Position numbers and translations under genes: made by a program
Shown here: one piece after another, positions 6,881-12,593 of the stretch
How positions within the stretch are numbered: the first letter of the stretch is position 1
Layout of the letters: each line of letters starts with the position of its first letter
Origin: Streptomyces sp. NRRL WC-3549
GTDB taxonomy: Bacteria > Actinomycetota > Actinomycetes > Streptomycetales > Streptomycetaceae
Assembly (NCBI RefSeq): GCF_000721935.1
Contig: NZ_KL585394.1
Coordinates: forward strand, 76,898-89,490
Reading direction: 5' to 3'
Length of the DNA stretch: 12,593 nt
Notes under the pieces: generated by a model
The model's database searches: none
Told to the model about the DNA's origin: nothing
Seen by the model: only the letters and a program-made list of their open reading frames with translations

Positions 6881-8848
6881 ATGAGCACCGTGCACGAGAC
6901 CGCCGCCCGCCTCCCCGGCCCCGGCCAACTCCGCGCCCACCTACGCGCGCTGGCCGTCCTCGACGCGGCGATCTGCGACGATCCGCGGTTCTGCCGGTAC
7001 ACCTTCGACACCGCCTGGGGTCCCGACGAGGAGGCGGCTCTCATGGACAACGGCTCGGGGGACGACTTCTCCGTCCTCTTCACCCCGGCAGGCGTGCTCA
7101 TACGCGGGTTCGCCCACGAGTCGGAGATGAGTCCGTACGGGACGGACGACGAGCAGGTCTGGCCCGGTGTCATCGACGACGTGCCCGCCACGCTGCGCCC
7201 TCTGCTGGACGAGCCCGCGTTCCGCGGCGAGGCTGCCGACGCTCCTCGCATCACCGCCTGCCTGTGGTGGGAAACCGGTGACACCGCCTGGCGCACCGGC
7301 TCGGCCATCGCCTTCCCCGCGGGCAACCAGGACCCGGACGGCTCCGGCTTCCTCTTCCACCTCCTACGGTTCGTGGCAGGTATCGGCAACGCCAACGTCG
7401 GAGTCAGCTGGAACACTGCGGCTGTGATCAACGAAACAACGCCAGACCTTCCCAATACGCCCGTCAGCTCCCTGCCACCCACAGCACGAGCGGAGCTCGC
7501 CGGAACAGCCTGGGAAGAGCTGCCACACTTCTGCACGGGCCGGCACGGTGTGCCCGATACACCGGACATCCTCGGCGCCGTGCTCGCCGACGACCCGGCC
7601 CACCGAGTGCGAGCGGTTGAGGATCTGTACCAACTACTTCTCAACGAGGCGCGGGTGTTTCCGGCCACCGCCCCGGCGGCCCTGGTCCTCACTCGTCTTC
7701 TCGACGACCCGCGCACCCTCGCCGAGGACCGATGGGAGCGCAGGGCCGGCCGACGACCGCTCCGCGCCGAACTGCTGAACTGGCTGGCTTCGTTCGCCGA
7801 CATCACTCGCCTGGACGTCGAGAACGGTGCCGGGGCCGTGCAGGAACTGACCGCTGCCCGTGCGGCCCGGCCGGTGCTTCACGTCCGCATCGCGAAATTC
7901 TGTGATGCCGATGATCCACTGGTGAGGGAGGCCGCGCTCGCGGCTACCGCCCTGCTCCTGGCCGACCCCGCCCTCGCCCCAGCTGTCCCCCAATACGCAC
8001 CCGCCGTCCGTACGGTCCTCGCTGTGAGCGCAGACTCGTACTACCGGTGGATCGCCCGGGAGCGCCTGGCAGCCTGGGGCGAGGACGTCACCGATCTCGT
8101 CGCCGCAGAGAGGGACCATCACGCGGCCCTGAACAGGGCACACGCTCTGGCGGACGACCCGTTCGGGGAGGGCCAGGAGCAGGCGATCCGCTGGTTGGAA
8201 GAGCAACCCGAGGACACTGCAGCTCCGGAACAACTCAGCCGCCGGAGTGAGGACCGGACCGCGCCACCACAGGCGGCTCCTCACGAGTCGGCACCCGAGC
8301 CGCCCATTGCCAATCCGGGGAGCGAGGTGGGGTACCTCGGCGCCTGGCGGATCGCCAGGGAAGAGGAGCGCGCCGAGTGGACGTTCACGCCGTACATAGG
8401 AGTCGGTCCCCTGCGTTTCGGGATGACCCTGAAGGAGATCACAGGCGCCCTCGGGGAAGAACCGACCGTCTTGTCCCACTCCGGTCACGGCGAAGACCAA
8501 CAGCTCAACTACGCCGATTTCGCGGAGAGTGGGGTCAGAGCCCTGTTTGAGGAAGGCCGCCTCGGGTGTGTCGCCGTGAACGCCCTCACCGGCCCCCAGG
8601 TGAGACTGGACGCAGCCCCGCTGACCGGCTGCGCACCGTCCCACGTGGAGGACTGGCTCGTCCACCGCACAACGCGGCCCGGGAGCCTGACGTACAGCCC
8701 CGCCGCCGATCCGATATTCCACGACCTCGGCCTGGCGATCAGATCCCAGCGGGCCGGCGACGTCGTCCTGACCCGACCGCTCTTCCTGCTCCACGACTGG
8801 CTCGACCTGTGGCACTCGCTGCCCAGCGAAGAGTGGAACTACGTCTGA
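6881..8848 (+). CDS. Three-part protein: immunity-like domain, HEAT-like repeats, second immunity-like domain
   Basis: A 655-aa soluble protein with no signal peptide or membrane helix. Residues about 15-185 form a globular domain with FTPAGVLIRGFAHESEMSPY, then VWPGVIDDVPATLRPLLDEP and CLWWETGDTAWRTG. From memory this resembles small bacterial proteins encoded near polymorphic toxins. Residues about 225-415 are helical and repeat-like (LGAVLADDPAHRVRAVEDLY; DDPLVREAALAATALLLADP; RWIARERLAAWGED), as in HEAT-repeat proteins of Streptomyces. Residues 440-485 are a Pro/Glu-rich linker. Residues about 495-655 are a separate domain (YIGVGPLRFGMTLKEITGAL; GCVAVNALTGPQVRLDA; LFLLHDWLDLWHS), a type seen as stand-alone putative immunity proteins. 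The fusion suggests a poly-immunity or scaffold role, which is inference. No toxin gene is adjacent. ATG 6881 lacks a good ribosome site, and the start could be slightly different. Confidence 0.85.
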   Translation: MSTVHETAARLPGPGQLRAHLRALAVLDAAICDDPRFCRYTFDTAWGPDEEAALMDNGSGDDFSVLFTPAGVLIRGFAHESEMSPYGTDDEQVWPGVIDDVPATLRPLLDEPAFRGEAADAPRITACLWWETGDTAWRTGSAIAFPAGNQDPDGSGFLFHLLRFVAGIGNANVGVSWNTAAVINETTPDLPNTPVSSLPPTARAELAGTAWEELPHFCTGRHGVPDTPDILGAVLADDPAHRVRAVEDLYQLLLNEARVFPATAPAALVLTRLLDDPRTLAEDRWERRAGRRPLRAELLNWLASFADITRLDVENGAGAVQELTAARAARPVLHVRIAKFCDADDPLVREAALAATALLLADPALAPAVPQYAPAVRTVLAVSADSYYRWIARERLAAWGEDVTDLVAAERDHHAALNRAHALADDPFGEGQEQAIRWLEEQPEDTAAPEQLSRRSEDRTAPPQAAPHESAPEPPIANPGSEVGYLGAWRIAREEERAEWTFTPYIGVGPLRFGMTLKEITGALGEEPTVLSHSGHGEDQQLNYADFAESGVRALFEEGRLGCVAVNALTGPQVRLDAAPLTGCAPSHVEDWLVHRTTRPGSLTYSPAADPIFHDLGLAIRSQRAGDVVLTRPLFLLHDWLDLWHSLPSEEWNYV

Positions 8849-8940
8849 AAGGACGTGACGCGAGCATCTGCCCAAGCCGTCAGCGGTGTCGGCTGCGCTC
8901 TTCGGGCCTCCTGACCACTGATATGGGACTGTAAAACGTT

Positions 8941-8995
8941 CGGCTCTGTCCCGTACCCGGCGTCACCACCGACTACGGGACAGAGCCGCTCGTTT
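8941..8995 (+). terminator. Strong intrinsic terminator after the 655-aa gene
   Basis: A perfect 15-bp stem (CGGCTCTGTCCCGTA at 8941-8955 and its complement at 8974-8988) encloses an 18-base loop and is followed by CTCGTTT. An A-run (AAAACG, about 8933-8938) precedes it, so it may also act on the opposite strand. It ends the transcript of the gene that stops at 8848 and stands directly in front of the next reading frame. Confidence 0.88.
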
Positions 8996-9012
8996 GACAG
9001 ACCCACTCATGG

Positions 9013-9549
9013 ATGCGTATCCCCCGCTTCGACTACACCCCCTCCAGCCGCCTACGTTTCATACTCCGCGGCGGCAGCCCGCACCGTGCAAGCGAATGGG
9101 CAGATCTGCCCGACCGGCCTCTGGAAGAACAACTCGCCGAGATCGTGCAGGAGGTCGGGCTCCGCGGCGAGGCCGCAGAACGCAAACGCCTTGCAGCCCA
9201 GCAAGCCAGAGAGGTACACCAAAAGCGCTGGGAAGCCGCCATGCAGGAAGCCCACGCCGCCTACGCCCACGCCTACCGCGTCAAACACCTCGGAGAACAG
9301 GCAGACACCTGGTACCAGGCCAGCCGCCTGACTGAATACGTCGCAGCAGTAGGCGTCCATGCCACATCACTTCCGCCCGGGCAGGAGCGGACTGAGGTCG
9401 AGGCGTGGCTCGCGTTCGCGGACGCGCACCTCCAAAACGTCACCGAATCGGCCTCAGCGCCGAAACTGCCCACGCCGCCGAAACCCAGCGGCGACGACCT
9501 CAAGCCCTTCCTCGGTCACTGGAGCCCCTACGGACCCCGCTCCTACTGA
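9013..9549 (+). pseudogene. Conserved hypothetical protein, probably 5'-truncated gene
   Basis: An open frame of 178 codons starts at ATG 9013. An in-frame TGA at 8995 prevents any useful extension. There is no ribosome site before the ATG, and a strong terminator ends about 20 bases upstream, so expression from its own promoter is unlikely. The sequence opens in mid-domain (IPRFDYTPSSRLRFIL), continues as a charged coiled-coil-like helix (residues about 38-115, AERKRLAAQQAREVHQKRWE) and ends in DDLKPFLGHWSPYGPRSY. I recall similar C-terminal halves in longer Streptomyces hypothetical proteins, which makes this look like the 3' part of such a gene joined to foreign DNA at about 8995-9013. Function is unknown. 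By eye its base composition is richer in A than the core genes around it. An alternative is a short intact gene with a poorly recognisable start. Confidence 0.55.
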
Positions 9550-9565
9550 GCCGGGCCAAGGGAAA

Positions 9566-9979
9566 TCACACCGCCACGAGCCGGACTCGATCGCCGCACA
9601 GCTTGGCCATGTCGTCAATATCGGAAGTCAGCATGACCACGGGGCGGTGCTGTCGCAGCGCGGCCTCGGCGATGGCCGCATCGATCGCGTACTTGTGTCC
9701 GTGCAATCCGGCATTCATCAGCAGCTTCGAGGCAGCCCTTGCCTCCTCGTGGCCGACGGGAACGACCCGCAGCCCGGAAAGCACCCAGTTCAGGCGGGAC
9801 TTGTTCGTACGGGCGTGGACGGCTTCGATGATGGTGAGTGCACTGATCACGACCTCCATGCCCCGCGAGCGCGCCTCAGCGATCAGAGCCACCACCTGTT
9901 CTTCGTCGGCGAGCAGCTTCGAGAGTCCCTCGCTGTCGAGGACCAGCGTCCCCTCGTGACTCAGCCTGCGGCGGGCCAT
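9566..9979 (-). CDS. PIN-domain ribonuclease toxin (VapC-like)
   Basis: A 137-aa PIN domain protein. The acidic residues expected for the metal site are present: D15 in TLVLDSEGLSKLL, E52 in ISALTIIEAVHAR, D100 in HGHKYAIDAAIAEAAL, and D120 in VVMLTSDIDDMAKL. PIN toxins of type II systems cut RNA when released from their antitoxin. The ATG at 9979 lies within the last codons of the antitoxin gene (19-bp overlap) and has AGGAGG 5 bases upstream, so it is translationally coupled to it. All four acidic positions are intact, so an active nuclease is expected. The RNA target is unknown. It converges on the gene fragment ending at 9549, with only 16 bp between them. Confidence 0.9.
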   Translation of the reverse strand: MARRRLSHEGTLVLDSEGLSKLLADEEQVVALIAEARSRGMEVVISALTIIEAVHARTNKSRLNWVLSGLRVVPVGHEEARAASKLLMNAGLHGHKYAIDAAIAEAALRQHRPVVMLTSDIDDMAKLCGDRVRLVAV

Positions 9980-10245
9980 TCGGCCTCCTCGGCGAACACC
10001 TCGTCGAAGACCTGCCGCGCCCGCTGACGAGCCGGCTCGGAGACCGGCCCCTTGCGGCTCTCGTAGTCCGCCAGGTACTCGTCCAGGACCTGCCCGCGCA
10101 GCTCACGCTCGACCGCCTCGGTAATGAACGCGGAGAACTCCCGCTTGCCCACCCGAGCCCGGATCGCCTCCGCGGTCCCCTCCGGCAGCGACAAGCTCAC
10201 CCGCGTCGCTGGCCCTTCCCCGATGCTGTACGTCGCCTCAGCCAT
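9961..10245 (-). CDS. Ribbon-helix-helix antitoxin
   Basis: A 94-aa protein whose residues about 13-52 fit a ribbon-helix-helix (CopG/Arc-like) DNA-binding domain: ATRVSLSLPEGTAEAIRARV, then GKREFSAFITEAVERELRG. The acidic, helical C-terminus (DEYLADYESRKGPVSEPARQ and onward) is what would wrap the toxin. It precedes and overlaps a PIN toxin, the standard antitoxin-first order of type II operons. The dimer should bind its own promoter; the nearest upstream DNA includes CTCGTTTGACA at 10266-10256 (minus) and the 11-bp repeat cluster at 10326-10439. The ribosome site before ATG 10245 is only GGGG at very short spacing. Confidence 0.88.
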   Translation of the reverse strand: MAEATYSIGEGPATRVSLSLPEGTAEAIRARVGKREFSAFITEAVERELRGQVLDEYLADYESRKGPVSEPARQRARQVFDEVFAEEAEWPAAG

Positions 10246-10325
10246 GCCCCGATTGTGTCAAACGAGTAGGAAAAGCGCCATGTCCGCACTACCTTCACAG
10301 CTCGGTCAGCGCCCCGCTCACACAA

Positions 10326-10439
10326 ATCCCAGCACGGGCACCCCCACCCCATCCCAACACGATCCCAGCACGGTACGGATGACCAGGGATGACGACAGGT
10401 GACGAGGGATCAGCTATCCCAGCACCATCCCAGCACGGG
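10326..10439. repeat. Five copies of an 11-bp unit ATCCCAGCACG
   Basis: Copies: 10326 (ATCCCAGCACG), 10351 (ATCCCAACACG), 10362 (ATCCCAGCACG), 10416 (ATCCCAGCACC) and 10427 (ATCCCAGCACG). The copies at 10351/10362 and at 10416/10427 are exact head-to-tail tandems with 11-bp period, one helical turn, so a protein could bind each pair on one face of the DNA. The copies at 10326, 10362 and 10427 continue with GG or GGG. The cluster lies between the ychF terminator and the antitoxin gene, in the upstream region of the toxin-antitoxin operon. It looks like an iteron or operator array; role unknown. Confidence 0.85.
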
Positions 10440-10476
10440 AAAAAACAAAGGGCCCGACTCCGAAGAGTCGGACCCC
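10440..10476 (-). terminator. Intrinsic terminator of ychF
   Basis: On the minus strand a hairpin with 7-bp core stem (CCGACTC, TTCG loop, GAGTCGG) extended by further G-C pairs past one mismatch is followed by TTTGTTTTTT. It is a textbook rho-independent terminator, about 50 bases after the ychF stop codon. Confidence 0.92.
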
Positions 10477-10525
10477 ATCCGACCTGCACGTTTGCCAGAT
10501 CAGCGACGTGGTGTTATGTCAGCCG

Positions 10526-11614
10526 CTACACGTTGAAGCGGAATTCCACCACATCCCCGTCCTGCATGACGTACTCCTTGCCCTCCATGCGGGCCTTGCC
10601 CTTGGCGCGGGCCTCGGCGACCGAGCCCGTCTCGACCAGGTCCTCGAAGGAGATGATCTCCGCCTTGATGAAGCCCTTCTGGAAGTCGGTGTGGATCACA
10701 CCGGCCGCCTCCGGGGCCGTGGCGCCCTTCTTGATCGTCCAGGCGCGGGCTTCCTTCGGGCCTGCCGTGAGGTAGGTCTGCAGGCCCAGGGTGGCGAAGC
10801 CGACGCGGCCGAGGGTGGCGAGGCCCGGTTCCTCCTGGCCCATGGACTGGAGGAGTTCGAGCGCCTCGTCGTCGTCCAGCTCGATCAGCTCGGACTCGAT
10901 CTTGGCGTTGAGGAAGATGGCCTCGGCCGGGGCGACCAGGGCGCGCTGCTCGTTCTTGAAGTCCTCGTCGACCAGCTCGTCCTCGTCGACGTTGAAGACG
11001 TACAGGAACGGCTTCGTGGTGAGCAGGTGCAGCTCGTGCAGGAGGCGGCCCGTCTCGGTGCCGGCGGTGATGCCCCGGGAGAAGAGGGTGTCGCCCGCCT
11101 CAAGGATCTTCTGCGCCTCCTCGACCGCCGCGAGCACCGCGACCTTGTCCTTCTGGAGGCGGGCCTCCTTCGTCAGGCGCGGGACGGCCTTCTCGACGGA
11201 CTGGAGGTCGGCGAGGATCAGCTCGGTGTTGATGGTCTCGATGTCGTCCTTGGGCGAGACCTTGCCGTCGACGTGGACGACGTTCTCGTCCTTGAAGGCG
11301 CGGATGACCTGGCAGATCGCGTCGGACTCGCGGATGTTCGCGAGGAACTTGTTGCCCAGGCCCTCACCCTCGCTCGCGCCGCGCACGATGCCCGCGATGT
11401 CGACGAAGTCCACCGTGGCCGGGAGGATCCGCTGCGAGCCGAAGATCTCGGCGAGCTTGTCCAGGCGCGGGTCCGGGACGCCGACCACGCCGACGTTCGG
11501 CTCGATCGTGGCGAACGGGTAGTTGGCCGCCAGCACGTCGTTCTTGGTCAGGGCGTTGAACAGGGTCGACTTGCCGACATTCGGCAGACCGACGATTCCG
11601 ATCGTGAGCGACAC
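10526..11614 (-). CDS. ychF: Redox-regulated ATPase YchF (Obg-like)
   Basis: With GTG at 11614 the protein has 362 residues, the standard YchF length. The P-loop is GIVGLPNVGKST (residues 6-17). G3 is DIAG (72-75) within FVDIAGIVRGASEGEGLGNK, and the G4 position is NVDE (208-211), the NxxE form that gives ATP rather than GTP preference. The C-terminal TGS domain (about 278-361) contains GLQTYLTAGPKEARAWTIKK and EYVMQDGDVVEFRFNV. YchF binds ribosomes and acts in translation and stress control; it is cytoplasmic. AGGAAG lies 8 bases before the GTG. The frame extends upstream to 11857 but without family similarity. Divergent from the DUF6542 gene, with its own terminator at 10440-10476. This is a core gene and marks the right edge of the accessory segment. 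Confidence 0.98.
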   Translation of the reverse strand: MSLTIGIVGLPNVGKSTLFNALTKNDVLAANYPFATIEPNVGVVGVPDPRLDKLAEIFGSQRILPATVDFVDIAGIVRGASEGEGLGNKFLANIRESDAICQVIRAFKDENVVHVDGKVSPKDDIETINTELILADLQSVEKAVPRLTKEARLQKDKVAVLAAVEEAQKILEAGDTLFSRGITAGTETGRLLHELHLLTTKPFLYVFNVDEDELVDEDFKNEQRALVAPAEAIFLNAKIESELIELDDDEALELLQSMGQEEPGLATLGRVGFATLGLQTYLTAGPKEARAWTIKKGATAPEAAGVIHTDFQKGFIKAEIISFEDLVETGSVAEARAKGKARMEGKEYVMQDGDVVEFRFNV

Positions 11615-11880
11615 TTTGGCGACTTCCTGAAGTTCGGAGGGGGCCCTGCGGAGGCGGGCCTGGGAGGGGAGGCGATTCTCCAGTTTACGGGCGGGGCGGC
11701 GCGCCCGGTCACGGGCACGGGAGGAGGCACGCGAGGCGCTCGAACGGATATGCGAGATACCTGTTCCAAGCCTCCCGAACGGTCCCATTTCGGCCGACCG
11801 GTGTCGAACGCAGTGCCAAGGTCGGCCAAAGGGCGTGTCCCACACCCGGAAGCGCATGCCGGGCGACCTAGGTTGTCACG
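11615..11880. promoter_or_regulatory. Divergent region between ychF and DUF6542 gene
   Basis: These 266 bp hold no gene. An inverted repeat of 8 bp (GGCCGACC at 11792-11799 and GGTCGGCC at 11820-11827, 20-base loop) lies in the middle and is a candidate operator. TAAACT at 11687-11682 on the minus strand may be a -10 box for ychF, about 68 bases before its start; its -35 is weak. Confidence 0.4.
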
Positions 11881-11881
11881 G
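11869..11881 (+). promoter_or_regulatory. -10 box of the DUF6542 gene, leaderless start
   Basis: TAGGTT at 11869-11874 fits the Streptomyces HrdB -10 consensus. Six bases separate it from the GTG at 11881, so the expected transcription start coincides with the start codon. No ribosome site is present. The -35 region is poor. Confidence 0.6.
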
Positions 11882-12492
11882 TGGAGCAGCACAGGACACG
11901 TACCCCGCGCAGGCAGCCCTCGCCGCCCGAGCAGGCCCCGGCCATGGCCGCGGGCGGTCTCGGTGAGGGCGCGGCCGGCTATCCGGTGGCCGTGACGGTC
12001 ACCCCGGCGGTGTCGCGCCCGCGGCCCCGGTCCGGCCAGGTCGCGCCCTTCGTCCTCGCGCTGCGCAGATTCCCCAACCCCCGGCTGACCGGCATCGGCG
12101 CGGGCCTGTTCGCCGCGGCCGCGATGTTCCTGCTGGGCTGCCTGGACCAGGTGATCCTGGACGGTTCGGAGATCGTCTACGGGGTGCTGTTCCTGCCCGT
12201 GAGCGCCCTGACCGCGCTCTGGGTGCGCCCCGCCGACCTGGTCACCGCCCCGATCAGCGTGCCCATCGCCTTCGCCGTCGGCGTGATCCCGATCGCCGGC
12301 GGCACCGGCGGCTTCGGCGGGCAGGCCATGGCCGTCGTCACCGCGCTCGCCGTCCAGGCCGGCTGGCTGTACGGCGGCACGTTCGCCGCCGGGCTCATCG
12401 CCACCGTGCGCAAGATCCGGCTGATGCGGGAGCGGCGGCGGCACCAGGCCAGGGTGGCCGCCGGCCAGGGAGCGCGCCGCCCCCGCCCGTAA
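11881..12492 (+). CDS. DUF6542 membrane protein
   Basis: A 203-aa protein. Residues 1-65 are polar, rich in Pro, Arg and Ala, and probably cytoplasmic and disordered. They are followed by four hydrophobic segments at about 71-92, 98-116, 120-139 and 150-175, then a strongly basic tail (RKIRLMRERRRHQAR). The core sequence (RLTGIGAGLFAAAAMFLLGC, then EIVYGVLFLPVSALTALWVR) matches my recollection of the DUF6542 family, commonly found beside ychF in Streptomyces. Function unknown. The GTG at 11881 is supported by a -10 box placed for leaderless transcription. The last codons (GARRPRP) lie in the first copy of a tandem repeat that continues past the stop, so the C-terminus may vary between strains. 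Confidence 0.85.
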   Translation: MEQHRTRTPRRQPSPPEQAPAMAAGGLGEGAAGYPVAVTVTPAVSRPRPRSGQVAPFVLALRRFPNPRLTGIGAGLFAAAAMFLLGCLDQVILDGSEIVYGVLFLPVSALTALWVRPADLVTAPISVPIAFAVGVIPIAGGTGGFGGQAMAVVTALAVQAGWLYGGTFAAGLIATVRKIRLMRERRRHQARVAAGQGARRPRP

Positions 12493-12560
12493 AGGGTCGA
12501 GGGAGCGCGCCGCCCTCGCCCGGAGAGGGGTCGAGGGCGCGCGCCGTCCCTTGCCCGGTG
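12468..12560. repeat. Three imperfect 33-34 bp tandem repeats at gene end
   Basis: GGGAGCGCGCCGCCC at 12468, the same at 12501, and GGGCGCGCGCCGTCCC at 12535 begin three imperfect copies. Each continues with a CGCCCG-like or TGCCCG segment, and the second and third are preceded by GGGTCGA. The first copy covers the last codons and stop of the DUF6542 gene. Each unit can fold as a small G/C hairpin (GAGGG...CCCTC), so the array may act as a terminator. Confidence 0.75.
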
Positions 12561-12574
12561 CAGGCTGTCCCCGG

Positions 12575-12593
12575 TCAGTCGCGGGCCGCCGCC
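12575..12593 (-). CDS. Possible C-terminal end of a minus-strand gene
   Basis: A TGA on the minus strand (12577-12575) is preceded by codons for AAARD up to the window edge. Convergent placement after the repeat/hairpin array would be natural, but five codons cannot establish a gene or its family. Confidence 0.25.

Noticed and set aside
7634..8875. Minus-strand frame of 413 codons opposite the 655-aa gene
   Set aside because: No domain resemblance, and the plus-strand frame has coherent domain structure and a terminator downstream.
8941..8988. Perfect hairpin considered as a tRNA-like or attachment site
   Set aside because: One simple stem-loop with flanking A- and T-rich bases, no cloverleaf and no direct repeat of it elsewhere in the window.
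10256..10261. TTGACA as the -35 box of the antitoxin promoter
   Set aside because: With 16-18 bp spacing the -10 would fall inside the coding region and no TANNNT lies there.
10326..10439. CRISPR array
   Set aside because: The units are only 11 bp, two pairs have no spacer at all and the other gaps are irregular; no cas genes are present.
10508..11995. Plus-strand frame of 495 codons opposite ychF
   Set aside because: Antisense of a core gene; Leu/Val/Asp-rich mirror translation without family features.

Overview
The window is high-GC DNA with GTG/ATG starts, GGAGG-like ribosome sites and gene families that are characteristic of Streptomyces or a close relative: an XRE/DUF5753 + DUF397 + RsbW-like ATPase set, a DUF6542 protein beside ychF, and an HhH-type SNF2 helicase N-terminus. 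It is a contig end from a draft assembly, because the first 15 bases are the inner part of the Tn5/Nextera mosaic end and not genomic sequence.

Layout, left to right. (1) 16-432, minus: N-terminal part of an HhH-containing helicase-like protein, cut by the contig end. (2) 419-1420, minus: a LysR regulator that overlaps the helicase start by 14 bp. It is divergent from (3) 1549-2793, plus: an MFS exporter. The intergenic region carries four CATCGGT copies and two AACC-N-GGTT inverted repeats, which suggests local control of the exporter. (4) 2877-3083 and 3080-3919, minus: a DUF397 protein and an XRE/DUF5753 regulator with an ATGA overlap, facing (5) 4167-4610, plus: an RsbW/SpoIIAB-like ATPase. 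This is a WhiJ-type developmental regulator set. (6) 4611-4950: no intact gene, but a remnant of a NarL-type response regulator. (7) 4951-5325, plus: a VOC (glyoxalase-fold) protein. (8) 5420-5495: a very large imperfect hairpin between convergent genes. (9) 5579-6589, minus: an AraC-family regulator.

(10) 6881-10245 looks like an accessory segment between AraC and ychF. It holds a 655-aa protein with an immunity-like N-terminal domain, a HEAT-like middle and a second immunity-like C-terminal domain; a strong terminator; a gene fragment starting 24 bp after that terminator; and an RHH antitoxin/PIN toxin operon. Upstream of the toxin operon are five copies of an 11-bp unit, ATCCCAGCACG.

(11) 10526-11614, minus: the core gene ychF with a clean U-tract terminator. 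(12) 11881-12492, plus: a divergent DUF6542 membrane protein whose -10 box places transcription start on its GTG codon (leaderless). Its 3' end runs into three imperfect 33-34 bp tandem repeats, and the last bases may be the end of a minus-strand gene.

No tRNA, rRNA, CRISPR array, transposase or integrase was seen. The least explained parts are the multi-domain 6881-8848 protein with its surroundings, and the 11-bp repeat cluster at 10326-10439.
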